Part shown: positions 52,724-60,909 of the stretch, piece after piece
How the letters are laid out: every line of letters starts with the position of its first letter
How positions within the stretch are numbered: position 1 is the first letter of the stretch
Assembly: GCA_018830645.1 (NCBI GenBank)
Contig: JAHJSA010000050.1
Coordinates: 1 to 64,000, forward strand
DNA from: Actinomycetota bacterium
GTDB taxonomy: Bacteria; Actinomycetota; Thermoleophilia; RBG-16-64-13
Length of the DNA: 64,000 nt
Direction: 5' to 3'
Notes under the pieces: model-generated
Told to the model about the DNA's origin: nothing
What the model saw: only the letters and a program-made list of their open reading frames with translations
Databases searched by the model: none
Made by a program: the position numbers and the translations under genes

Positions 52724-54347
52724 CTCGAGGCTCAGAGCGGTCACGACGGCCAACGCCCGCGCCCTGGTGGGTGCCTGCCATCGAGCCATCGAAGCCCGGA
52801 AGCAACAGGTGAACGATCTCAACGTGTACCCCGTCCCCGACGGCGACACGGGCACGAACCTTCTGCTCAGCGTGAGGGCCGTGGTCGCGGATCTTGCGAA
52901 CGCCGACGATACCCTGCCGCGTCAGGCTGTATGCGACGTGGTCACGAACGCCGCGCTCATGGGAGCCCGCGGCAACAGCGGTGTGATCCTCTCGCAGATC
53001 GTGAGGGGCGCGATGGAGGCCTTGGCCGAGATGGAGATGGTCTCGGCGGCGGGAGTCGTCAAGATCCTCAGACGCGCCACCGACACTGCCTACCGGGCGG
53101 TGAGGAAGCCGGTGGAGGGCACCATCCTCACGGTGTTGCGCGAGATGACCGAGGCCGCCGAGGCCGCCCCGGAGACCATAGGCCTCCCGGAACTGCTGGC
53201 ACTGATCGTACATACGGGCTGGAAGAGCGTGGAGAGGACGCCCACTCTGCTCAAGGTGCTGGCGGACGCGGGCGTGGTGGATGCGGGTGGATATGGCCTC
53301 ATGGTCATGATTGAGGGCATGGTCGGAGGCGAAACGGGGGAGGAGGGCGCCGCCGCGGACGCGCTCTTCAGCATCCCCGGCATCGCTGAGAGCACAGCCG
53401 ACGAACACGGCGACAGCATCTATACTTACTGCACCACCTTCCTTCTCAAGGGTGTCGCCCTCGACGGCCCCGAGCTCGAGAGACAGCTCGATCCTCTCGG
53501 GGACAGCCTGCTTGTGGTCGGCACCGACCGACAGCTCAAGATACACGTACACACCGATGAGCCGGGCGTGGTCCTGGGGTTGGCGACCGCGCGCGGAGTG
53601 CTGCTGCAGGTCGCGATCGACAATATGAAGATCCAGACCGCCGAGAGGGACGCCCGGCTCGCCGCCCCCTCGCTCCGCCCTGCCACAGTGGGGAAGACGC
53701 AAGTGGTGGCGGTGGTCGCGGGCGCGGGCATGCGCGAGCTCTTCCAGAGTCTTGGCGCGGGCCCGTTCGTCGAAGGGGGGCAGTCTATGAACCCGTCCGC
53801 CGAGGAGATCATGAACGCCGTCGCCGCCGCTCAAGCTCCCGCGGTCCTGATCCTGCCCAACAACAAGAACATCGTCATGGCCGCCGAGCAGGTAGCCTCT
53901 CTTGCCGAGAAGTCGGTGGCTGTGCTCCCCACACACTCGATGCAGGTTGGACTCTCCGCCATGGTGGGCTTCGACCCTGAGAACTCGCTCGACGAGAATC
54001 TGGCCGAGATGACCGGTATCCTCGAGGAGGTGCTCAGCGGCGAGGTGACTCGGGCGGTGCGCGACTGCGTGGTCGATGACGTCGACGTCCGTGAGGGAGC
54101 ATTCATCGGGCTTGTCGAAGGAAAGCTCGTGGCGAGTGGTGATGATTTCTACGAGGTGGCTCGCGACGTCACAGCTCGACTCCTCGCGGGGGATCGGGAA
54201 CTGGTCACGGCGCTCATCGGAGAGGGCGACGGGGCGGATTCCGCGCGCGCGGCGGTCGACCGTCTGCGCGAGGAGTTCGACTACGCCGAGTTCGAGGCCC
54301 ACGAGGGTGGGCAGCCTCTGTATCCGCTGCTGTTGGCGGCCGAATAG
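52713..54347 (+). CDS. Fatty-acid-kinase FakA-like protein (DAK2/YloV family)
   Basis: A 544-residue protein with an N-terminal DhaL-type kinase domain (NVYPVPDGDTGTNLLLS, with metal-binding Asp residues; GARGNSGVILSQIVRG) and a C-terminal DegV-like domain with LPNNKNIVMAAEQ. The kinase phosphorylates fatty acids carried by a DegV/FakB protein, one of which is encoded directly downstream. TTG 52713 is assumed because no ATG suits; the upstream open sequence is shadow of the Asp23 gene. Confidence 0.9.
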   Translation: MEADSRLRAVTTANARALVGACHRAIEARKQQVNDLNVYPVPDGDTGTNLLLSVRAVVADLANADDTLPRQAVCDVVTNAALMGARGNSGVILSQIVRGAMEALAEMEMVSAAGVVKILRRATDTAYRAVRKPVEGTILTVLREMTEAAEAAPETIGLPELLALIVHTGWKSVERTPTLLKVLADAGVVDAGGYGLMVMIEGMVGGETGEEGAAADALFSIPGIAESTADEHGDSIYTYCTTFLLKGVALDGPELERQLDPLGDSLLVVGTDRQLKIHVHTDEPGVVLGLATARGVLLQVAIDNMKIQTAERDARLAAPSLRPATVGKTQVVAVVAGAGMRELFQSLGAGPFVEGGQSMNPSAEEIMNAVAAAQAPAVLILPNNKNIVMAAEQVASLAEKSVAVLPTHSMQVGLSAMVGFDPENSLDENLAEMTGILEEVLSGEVTRAVRDCVVDDVDVREGAFIGLVEGKLVASGDDFYEVARDVTARLLAGDRELVTALIGEGDGADSARAAVDRLREEFDYAEFEAHEGGQPLYPLLLAAE

Positions 54348-54400
54348 ACGCGCAGCTCCGTAGCCCGGCATCACGAATCGAAACCAGGTAAGGGGGAGTC

Positions 54401-55273
54401 ATGGGCATGGTGGATGAGTTCAGATTGGACAGGACGAACACCGCGATAGTCGTGGACTCGACGGCGGACCTCAGTGCCGGGCTCGCCGCCGATCCGAACC
54501 TTTCGATGGTGCCGCTGAACGTTCACTTCGGCGAAACGTCCTATTGCGATTGGGTGGACATCCAACCGACCGAGTTCTACGCGAGGCTGAAGACCGCCGA
54601 CGCGTTGCCCACGACCTCTCAGCCGTCTCCGGCCAGGTTCGTGGACGAGTACAAGAGACTCCGCACGCAGTTCGAACGCATCTACTCCATCCACCTGAGC
54701 TCCAAGCTCAGCGGCACGTTCGAGAGTGCGACGACCGCTCAGCAGGAGTTCACGGGGATCACGGTCATAGACACCGGAATGGTGAGCCAGTCGGGAGCGT
54801 TGCTCGCCCGTCAGCTGCTGGAGATGCTCGACGCGGGCACCTCCCACGACGAGATCATGAGCTACGTCGATCGTTTCCGAAAAGACTCAGGCAGAGTGTT
54901 CATCTTGGACACGCTCGAGTACCTGCAGAAGGGCGGTCGCATCGGCAAGGCCGCCGGTCTCGTGGGCAGCCTGCTCAGCATGAAGCCGTTGCTCACGTTC
55001 AACGAGGGCATCGTGGACACGTACAAGAAGGTGCGAGGTGAGCGCAAGGCCATGGCCGCCATGCAGGAGTACTTCCTCGAGAAGACCTCACCCGGTGCCC
55101 GCGTAGCGGTCGCCATCGCCCACGCCGCCGCGCCCCACAAGGTCGACGAGGTGCTCGACCTCCTCAAACAGACCGACCGCGACGTTCACCTGGTGCTGCG
55201 GGGAGAAGTCGGCTCCGTGATCGGCACCTACGCCGGTCCCGGGGCAGTGGCCCTCTTCTTCATCGAGGAATGA
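54401..55273 (+). CDS. DegV family fatty-acid-binding protein (FakB-like)
   Basis: A 290-residue DegV protein that binds a fatty acid for FakA. Typical segments are VVDSTADLS, TSQPSPARFVDEYK, SIHLSSKLSGTFESA, GRIGKAAGLVGSLLSMKPLL. AAGGGGGAG precedes ATG 54401. It ends with an ATGA overlap on recG. With the preceding gene it gives a pathway to use external fatty acids as acyl-phosphate. Confidence 0.92.
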   Translation: MGMVDEFRLDRTNTAIVVDSTADLSAGLAADPNLSMVPLNVHFGETSYCDWVDIQPTEFYARLKTADALPTTSQPSPARFVDEYKRLRTQFERIYSIHLSSKLSGTFESATTAQQEFTGITVIDTGMVSQSGALLARQLLEMLDAGTSHDEIMSYVDRFRKDSGRVFILDTLEYLQKGGRIGKAAGLVGSLLSMKPLLTFNEGIVDTYKKVRGERKAMAAMQEYFLEKTSPGARVAVAIAHAAAPHKVDEVLDLLKQTDRDVHLVLRGEVGSVIGTYAGPGAVALFFIEE

Positions 55274-57456
55274 GCGAACGGGGAGGTGGCATCCACTTCC
55301 CCCTAGGACGGCCGGCCTCCCCGTCCGGGGAGGCGCCGGCACTGCCGCCAACTTCGAAGCGACTGATCGACCCGAGTCGTCTGGAGAGACCGCTCGACTC
55401 TCTGCGCGGAGTCGGCCGGACGCGGTCGGCCGCACTCGCGGCGCTCGGCCTCCGGAGTCTGGCCGACCTCCTCGAGCGGATCCCCTTCCGCCACGAGAAC
55501 CCAGTGCGCCTAGCCAAGGTAGCGGAGTTGCGTATCGGTGAGGAGGCCACCGTTCGTGCGACCGTCAAGACCATCGCGGTCCGTCCGACCCGAAGGCGCG
55601 GTCTGAAGGTCCTGGAGGCCTTGGTCGCCGATGAGAGCGGCACCGTGCGCGCCGTCTGGTACAACCAGGCATACCTAGCCGATGCCTTCTCCAACGGACC
55701 TGAGGTCCTTCTCAAAGGCAGCCTGCGGCGCTACGGCACGCTGCTCTCGTTCGTCGTCACGAGCCACGAGTTGCTCAGTTCCGGCGAACCGTCTGAGGGC
55801 ATCCATACGTTGGGCCTGATCCCCGTCTATCCCGCGTCGGGAGATGTGAGCGTGCGCTTCATCAGGAGCCTGCTGGGTTCGTGTCGAGACGAGGCACAGC
55901 ACGTCGTCGACCCGTTGCCCTCGCGCGTCGTGGCCTCCCACCGCTTCCCCGGACGCAGAGACGCGCTCCTCTCGTCCCACTTCCCCGCCAGTATCTCGGA
56001 GGCTCGAGCATCACGGAAGCGGCTTGCGTTCGAGGAGCTGCTCCTGCTCCAGCTTGCCCTGCAGAAACACCGCCGGGAAGAGGAATCGGATCGTCCTGCG
56101 GTCGCGCTTCCCGCTCCCGGCACACTTGCCGCGCGATTCCTGCGCGATCTGCCGTTCGCTCCCACCGGAGCGCAGACCAGGGTCATGGCCGATGTCGACC
56201 GCGACCTCGCGCGCGCGATCCCCATGCGGCGCCTGCTACAGGGGGATGTGGGCTCGGGAAAGACGGCCGTAGCCGCCTACAGCCTGGTGAGAGCAGTCGA
56301 GGCGGGGGGCCAAGGAGCTGTGATGGTACCCACCGAGGTGCTTGCGGATCAGCATGCGGTCAGGCTCGGCGAACAGTTTGGAGCCCTCGGGATCCGGGTG
56401 GCCCTCCTGAAGGGCTCGACGCGGGCCGCGGCCCGCCGGGACACGGTTAGACGCCTCGCCGCGGGCGAACCCATGGTCGTCGTGGGCACCCACTCGCTCA
56501 TACAGGACCAGGTCGCGTTCGGAGCCCTCCGAGTGGTGGTGGTCGACGAGCAGCATCGGTTCGGTGTCAGGCAGCGCGCCGCCCTGTTCACTCCGTCGGG
56601 CGACGACTCCTGGCCGCACGCACTCCATATGACGGCCACTCCCATCCCGCGGACCCTGTGTCTTACCCTGTACGGAGATCTCGACGTGAGCGTGATCGAT
56701 GAGCTCCCGCCGGGGCGCACGCCTGTGCTCACACGTCTCTTCTACGACGACAACAGGGACGACCTGTGGAGCTTCGTACGAGCCCGGCTGGACGAGGGCC
56801 GGCAGGCGTTCGTCGTGTGTCCTCTCATAGACGACAACGTGGCCGTCACCGCGGCCTCGGCATCGGAGACCTTCCGATCTCTCACCGGAGGGCCCCTCGC
56901 TTCGTACCGTCTAGGGCTCGTCCACGGCCGACTCAAGAGCGAGCACAAGAGCGAAGTCATGGCTGCCTTCTCTGCCGGCGGACTCGACGCACTCGTGACC
57001 ACGACCGTGATCGAAGTGGGGGTGGACGTGCCGAACGCCACGGTCATGGTGGTCGAGGATGCTCACCGATTCGGCATATCCCAGCTCCACCAGCTACGAG
57101 GCAGGGTGGGGAGGGGGGCCGAGCGAGGCTACTGCCTCATAGGCGCAGACTCCGCCGAAGGCGAAGCGAGAGAACGCCTGGAGACATTCGCGCGCACCAA
57201 TGACGGCTTTGCTCTGGCTGAGGCGGATCTCCGAGCACGGGGCGAAGGCCAGGTATTCGGTGAGCGCCAGACGGGGTGGGGCGATCTGAAAGTGGCTCGC
57301 GTGCTCCGGGATCAGAAGATCCTCGCGCTGGCAAGACGAACGGCGACCTCGCTGCTGGAGGGGGATCCCGAGCTGTCGTCACCCCAGAACCGCCTGTTGG
57401 CCGACGCCGCCCAGGTGCGTTTTGGCGGTCTGACTTCCTGGCTGGACAATGTCTAG
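55270..57456 (+). CDS. recG: ATP-dependent DNA helicase RecG
   Basis: Remodels stalled forks and branched DNA. The 728-residue protein has an N-terminal wedge OB domain, Walker A GDVGSGKT, DEQHRFGV, TATPIPRTL and the C-terminal QLRGRVGRG and GEGQVFGERQTG motifs. The first 35 residues are variable. ATG 55270 overlaps the DegV stop; the 3' end overlaps rsmD by eight bases. Confidence 0.95.
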   Translation: MSERGGGIHFPLGRPASPSGEAPALPPTSKRLIDPSRLERPLDSLRGVGRTRSAALAALGLRSLADLLERIPFRHENPVRLAKVAELRIGEEATVRATVKTIAVRPTRRRGLKVLEALVADESGTVRAVWYNQAYLADAFSNGPEVLLKGSLRRYGTLLSFVVTSHELLSSGEPSEGIHTLGLIPVYPASGDVSVRFIRSLLGSCRDEAQHVVDPLPSRVVASHRFPGRRDALLSSHFPASISEARASRKRLAFEELLLLQLALQKHRREEESDRPAVALPAPGTLAARFLRDLPFAPTGAQTRVMADVDRDLARAIPMRRLLQGDVGSGKTAVAAYSLVRAVEAGGQGAVMVPTEVLADQHAVRLGEQFGALGIRVALLKGSTRAAARRDTVRRLAAGEPMVVVGTHSLIQDQVAFGALRVVVVDEQHRFGVRQRAALFTPSGDDSWPHALHMTATPIPRTLCLTLYGDLDVSVIDELPPGRTPVLTRLFYDDNRDDLWSFVRARLDEGRQAFVVCPLIDDNVAVTAASASETFRSLTGGPLASYRLGLVHGRLKSEHKSEVMAAFSAGGLDALVTTTVIEVGVDVPNATVMVVEDAHRFGISQLHQLRGRVGRGAERGYCLIGADSAEGEARERLETFARTNDGFALAEADLRARGEGQVFGERQTGWGDLKVARVLRDQKILALARRTATSLLEGDPELSSPQNRLLADAAQVRFGGLTSWLDNV

Positions 57457-58048
57457 GGGCCCAGGGCACGTTCGGATCGTCGCGGGCAGTCGAAGAGGCA
57501 GACGCATACGGGTCATGCCGGGGCCGGCGATCCGTCCCACCTCCGACCGGGTGCGCGAGGCGCTCTTCTCTGCCCTGGGGGCCATGAACCACCTCCGGGT
57601 GCTCGATCTCTTCGCTGGGTCGGGAGCCCTGGGTCTCGAGGCGCTCTCTCGGGGGGCTGATGCATGCACGTTCGTGGAAAGCGACTCCCGCGCTGCCGGC
57701 GTTCTCAGGCAGAACATCGCGTCACTCGACTTCGATTCCGTGGCGGAAGTCCTCCTGACCGACTATCGCTCCGCTCTCCGTACACTCGTCCTCAAAGGGG
57801 AGCGCTTCGATTTGCTCTTTGTGGACCCTCCCTATAAAATGCTCGCGCAGGTCGAAGAGGCCGCCGCGACCGTGCTGCCGCAAGTGCTCGAGTCCGGGGG
57901 TCTCGTTGTCGTAGAGGGGCCGTCGACAGCCGAATCGCAGCTCGCGCTGCCGGTTGTCTTCCGTCGTCGCTACGGCTCGACGCTCATCACCATCTATGGG
58001 GAGGAGTCTGACCGGGGTGGATACCGCGCTGTGCCCGGGGACGTATGA
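57449..58048 (+). CDS. rsmD: 16S rRNA (guanine966-N2)-methyltransferase RsmD
   Basis: A 199-residue SAM-dependent methyltransferase with the SAM loop LDLFAGSGALGLEALSRGA and catalytic FVDPPYK, the D/NPPY motif of this enzyme. RIVAGSRRGRRIRVMPG and RPTSDRVREALFSALG mark the N-terminus. The ATG at 57449 lies in recG and the end overlaps coaD by 32 bp, a common arrangement. Confidence 0.94.
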   Translation: MSRGPGHVRIVAGSRRGRRIRVMPGPAIRPTSDRVREALFSALGAMNHLRVLDLFAGSGALGLEALSRGADACTFVESDSRAAGVLRQNIASLDFDSVAEVLLTDYRSALRTLVLKGERFDLLFVDPPYKMLAQVEEAAATVLPQVLESGGLVVVEGPSTAESQLALPVVFRRRYGSTLITIYGEESDRGGYRAVPGDV

Positions 58049-58508
58049 TCCCGTCACGATAGGTCACCTGGATATCATCACCCGCTGCGCCCGCACCTTC
58101 GAGAAGGTGTTCGTGGCCGTGGTGAACGATGCATTCCGCAAGCAACCCCTGTTCAGCGTGGAGGAGCGGGTGTGTTTTCTGGAGGAGTCGACCAAGCACT
58201 TGGAGAACGTATCAATCGTGGTGCTCGAAGGCTTGGTCGTGGAGAAGGCCCGTGAGGTCGGTGCGGATTCCCTCGTGAAAGGCCTGCGGGCGGTCACAGA
58301 TTTCGAATACGAGTTCCAGATGGCCCAGCTCAACAAGAAGCTCGACCCAGCTCTCGAGACCGTGTATCTGATGGCCTCTCCGGAGTACAGCTTCTTGAGC
58401 TCGAGCGGTGTCAAGGAGATCGCTCGTTTCGGGGGATGCGTCGACGACCTCGTGCCCCCGTTGGTGGCCGAAAAGCTCAGGCAAGTGTACTCGTCCCTGG
58501 AGGCGTGA
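58017..58508 (+). CDS. coaD: Phosphopantetheine adenylyltransferase
   Basis: A late step of coenzyme A synthesis. The 163-residue protein has CPGTYDPVTIGHLDIITR (the TxGH nucleotidyltransferase motif; Tyr replaces the usual Phe), VKGLRAVTDFEYEFQMAQLN and SPEYSFLSSSGVKEIARFGG. GTG 58017 with GGGGAGGAG upstream gives the usual length; an ATG seven codons earlier is possible. Confidence 0.94.
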   Translation: MDTALCPGTYDPVTIGHLDIITRCARTFEKVFVAVVNDAFRKQPLFSVEERVCFLEESTKHLENVSIVVLEGLVVEKAREVGADSLVKGLRAVTDFEYEFQMAQLNKKLDPALETVYLMASPEYSFLSSSGVKEIARFGGCVDDLVPPLVAEKLRQVYSSLEA

Positions 58509-58511
58509 GAT

Positions 58512-58970
58512 ATGGACGTGCTGGTTCTCATCGATAAGCTGGATGATCTGGTCCACAGCGCGAGTACTCTTCCGATGACAGATAAAGTCATGATAGACCG
58601 CGATCAGATCTACGATCTGCTCGACCAGATGCGGGCGACCATCCCCGAGGAGATAAAGCAGGCGCGATGGATCGTGAAAGAGCGCCAGGAGATGCTCTCC
58701 GAGGCGAAAGAAGAGGCGGAGCGTCTTGTGAGCGAGGCTCGAGACGAGGCCGTGCGCCTCGTAAGTGAGCAGGAAGTAGTGCGTCTCGCGGAGCGTCAAG
58801 CCGAAGAGATCGTCAGGGACGCGGAAGCCCGCAACCGCGAGATCCGCTACGGCGCCGAGGACTACGCCGACGAAGTGCTCGGGACTCTTGAGAACAGCCT
58901 TGATAAGTTCACCGCTGCGGTCCAGCGTGGCCGCGAACGGCTTCAGGGACGGTCGCAGAGGGAACAGTAG
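58512..58970 (+). CDS. Coiled-coil protein, SepIVA/ATP-synthase-b-like
   Basis: A 152-residue, highly charged helical protein. Residues about 55-125 form an uninterrupted coiled coil (Glu/Arg/Ala rich: KERQEMLSEAKEEAERLVSE). It lacks a membrane helix. The position between coaD and DUF177 and the N-terminus DVLVLIDKLDDLVHSA resemble mycobacterial SepIVA, a DivIVA-like septation protein whose gene also adjoins a DUF177 gene. The assignment is from architecture and context, so a role in cell division is inferred. Confidence 0.72.
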   Translation: MDVLVLIDKLDDLVHSASTLPMTDKVMIDRDQIYDLLDQMRATIPEEIKQARWIVKERQEMLSEAKEEAERLVSEARDEAVRLVSEQEVVRLAERQAEEIVRDAEARNREIRYGAEDYADEVLGTLENSLDKFTAAVQRGRERLQGRSQREQ

Positions 58971-58997
58971 GTCGCCGCGGTAACGACCGCCCTTCTC

Positions 58998-59570
58998 GTG
59001 GCTCACACACCCGACACCCTCGACCTGCGCGAACTCGCCCTCAAATCAGGCGGTTCGGTCGAGAGGGTGTTTTCTCTGGGTATCGCACCCGTCATGCTTG
59101 GGGGTCTCTCCTTCGACGTGGTGATCAAGGGTGACGGCGTCCACGTCCTCGTTCGCAGGATCGGAGGTGGATATCTGCTCGATATCTCCCTCCGTGCCAC
59201 CGTCTACGGTCCCTGCTACCGCTGCCTCGAGGAGGCGGTCCTGGAGGTGCAGGCCTCGCAGGAGGAGTACGTGCCGCAGCGGGTGGAGGAGTGGCAGGAG
59301 GCCGAAGTCTCTGCCTTCATCGACGACTTCGTCGTAGATGTGGCCGCTCTCGCCCGTGAAGCCCTCGTGCTCGCGCTCCCGCTGAAGCTCCTATGCGACG
59401 AATCGTGTCGAGGGTTGTGTCCCGGCTGTGGGAACCCCACGGCATCCCCCGAGTGCGCGTGTGACGTCGTCGAACCGGATCCGAGGTGGTCTCCGCTCGC
59501 CGGTCTCGACCTCGGTGATGCGGAGAACGGAGAGACATCCGGACCGCCTTTCGACGCGCGATCGACGTGA
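58998..59570 (+). CDS. DUF177 (YceD) protein
   Basis: A 190-residue YceD-family protein. The core CYRCLEE, FVVDVAALAREALVLALPLK and CDESCRGLCPGCG are characteristic, with four conserved Cys at the end. In most bacteria it precedes rpmF and is thought to act on 23S rRNA or large-subunit assembly. GTG 58998 is used, 27 bp past the coiled-coil gene. rpmF follows at 85 bp. Confidence 0.92.
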   Translation: MAHTPDTLDLRELALKSGGSVERVFSLGIAPVMLGGLSFDVVIKGDGVHVLVRRIGGGYLLDISLRATVYGPCYRCLEEAVLEVQASQEEYVPQRVEEWQEAEVSAFIDDFVVDVAALAREALVLALPLKLLCDESCRGLCPGCGNPTASPECACDVVEPDPRWSPLAGLDLGDAENGETSGPPFDARST

Positions 59571-59654
59571 GGGCGGCGCTCATGGGCTTGAAAACGGACT
59601 ACATATGCGGTAATAATTCACGGCTTCGCCCAAAGGAAGAGAAAGGCTCGCCCA

Positions 59655-59834
59655 GTGGCCGTTCCGAAGAAGAAGACCTCCAAGTCCCGTCGTGACAAAC
59701 GCCGGGCCACCCATCAGATCCCAGGTGCCTCGGTGGGCGAATGCCCGCAGTGTCACAGCCCTCGACTCTCCCATCGGGTATGCCCGACGTGTGGGTCATA
59801 TCGCGGCCGTCAGGTCGTGCAGGTGGAAGACTAG
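59655..59834 (+). CDS. rpmF: Ribosomal protein L32 (zinc-binding type)
   Basis: A 59-residue L32: VAVPKKKTSKSRRDKRRATH start and two CxxC motifs (ECPQCHSPRLSHRVCPTCGS), the zinc form. GTG 59655 has GAAAGG upstream. It follows DUF177 as in most genomes, but the usual fatty-acid genes (plsX, fabH) are not next. Confidence 0.96.
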   Translation: MAVPKKKTSKSRRDKRRATHQIPGASVGECPQCHSPRLSHRVCPTCGSYRGRQVVQVED

Positions 59835-59963
59835 TAGTCTGAAGAGCGATCGGCCGACACCGGCTTTCCCACCTCGGATCTCCTCGTGCGTCGTCACTGG
59901 TACGGCTGCCACAAGCTCGGGGTATCACCCTTTCGATCCTGACTCTGGGACGAGGTAGGCTCC

Positions 59964-60251
59964 ATGGGGGAGTCGACCACGTTCCATTGTGAGAGTTGCG
60001 GCTACGAGTCGCGGCAGATCCGCTGGGGCGTGAGCGTGCTCGACCCCCGTCGCCGTTTCATGCCGGCCGTATGTCTCCAGTGCAAGAGCTTCGTCGAAGT
60101 CGACCTCACCGGAGCCGACATCCTCATCGATGAGTTCACCTGTCCACATTGCTCGGCCGAGGTCTTCTTCGTCGAACAGGGCGACTCCTACCACTGTCCC
60201 CGTTGTTCGACGCCCGGCCTCCAACTTCACCAGGGCTCTGCGTACTGGTGA
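59964..60251 (+). CDS. Small zinc-ribbon protein with four CxxC motifs
   Basis: A 95-residue protein with CESCG (9-12), CLQCK (about 37-40), CPHCS (about 60-63) and CPRCS (about 78-81): two complete zinc ribbons separated by a charged strand segment. I do not recognise a family; nucleic-acid binding is a reasonable guess but not shown. GAGGTAGG precedes ATG 59964. Confidence 0.72.
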   Translation: MGESTTFHCESCGYESRQIRWGVSVLDPRRRFMPAVCLQCKSFVEVDLTGADILIDEFTCPHCSAEVFFVEQGDSYHCPRCSTPGLQLHQGSAYW

Positions 60252-60342
60252 GGCCCGGGCACTGAACGAGACGCTCTTCGAGGCACGAGACAGGTAGCCA
60301 CCGAACCAAAGCCACGCAAGAACACGGGAGGCAAGATCCGGC

Positions 60343-60588
60343 ATGCAGACCATCGTGCAAGAAGGCAGGGCCATCCTAAGCCTGATCACGTCGATCCAGG
60401 TGCACGACGAAGCGCTCCGCTCGACGACCATCCATGAGTTCTCGGAGAACGTGAAGGTCTACTATCGCGATTTCGAGATCATCCGCATCGAGGCTCGAGA
60501 AGGCAATATCGAGATCCTTCCCGGCGCCGTCGCAGGAGTCTTCTGGATCGAGAAGGGTCGGCGCTATCAGCTGAAGGCCGGGGTCTAG
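60343..60588 (+). CDS. Small protein of unknown function
   Basis: An 81-residue acidic protein of alternating helix and strand (TIVQEGRAILSLITSIQVHD, then YYRDFEIIRIEAREGNIEIL), ending WIEKGRRYQLKAGV. No Cys, no signal peptide, no recognised domain. A GGGAGGCAAG Shine-Dalgarno and G/C-ending codons support coding. Confidence 0.65.
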   Translation: MQTIVQEGRAILSLITSIQVHDEALRSTTIHEFSENVKVYYRDFEIIRIEAREGNIEILPGAVAGVFWIEKGRRYQLKAGV

Positions 60589-60676
60589 AACTCACGAGCA
60601 CCCACCGCGTCCTCCGGCAGTGTCATTTCGTGCGACTTCGACCTCCCGGGTGCTTCCGCCGAGGGACGCGGTCCGG

Positions 60677-60682
60677 TACAAT
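60677..60682 (+). promoter_or_regulatory. Possible -10 for the EF-G-like gene leader
   Basis: TACAAT at 60677-60682 is a good -10; the -35 (TTCCGC, 60654-60659) is poor. It would give a leader of about 220 nt that contains a small ORF and a terminator. Confidence 0.45.
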
Positions 60683-60752
60683 ACGGCACCTGTGGACCAG
60701 TTCGGGCGGCCGCGCTCGGACAAACGGACGCGAGAGTGAGGTGATCCGGCCT

Positions 60753-60788
60753 ATGGGCCGCACCAGTGTCGGGAATGTGATTGTGTGA
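60753..60788 (+). CDS. Eleven-codon leader ORF upstream of the EF-G-like gene
   Basis: ATG GGC ... GTG TGA encodes MGRTSVGNVIV. A GAGGTGA Shine-Dalgarno (60738-60744) lies eight bases before the ATG. Its stop is 13 bases before the terminator stem, a distance at which a stalled ribosome would cover the stem. It is suggested by position only; there is no family. Confidence 0.5.
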   Translation: MGRTSVGNVIV

Positions 60789-60801
60789 GCGTGGCTCTTC
60801 T

Positions 60802-60840
60802 GGGACGCGGCCTCTCGGGGCGGCGTCCCTTGTCTTGTTC
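60802..60840 (+). terminator. Intrinsic terminator in the leader of the EF-G-like gene
   Basis: GGGACGC (60802-60808) pairs with GCGTCCC (60823-60829), with an inner GCC/GGC pair, followed by TTGTCTTGTT. A second GGACGC at 60726-60731 could pair with the same 3' arm and form an antiterminator. Located 70 bp upstream of the coding sequence, it is probably an attenuator. Confidence 0.7.
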
Positions 60841-60909
60841 AGGCCCAGCGCGAGCGTGGAGCGGAGTGGGCGATCCGCCTGATCCGCAGGGAACGAGTGA
60901 GGAGGATCG

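Noticed and set aside
52707-54374. A 555-codon open frame antisense to the FakA-like gene
   Set aside because: Shadow of a well-supported kinase gene with no domain of its own.
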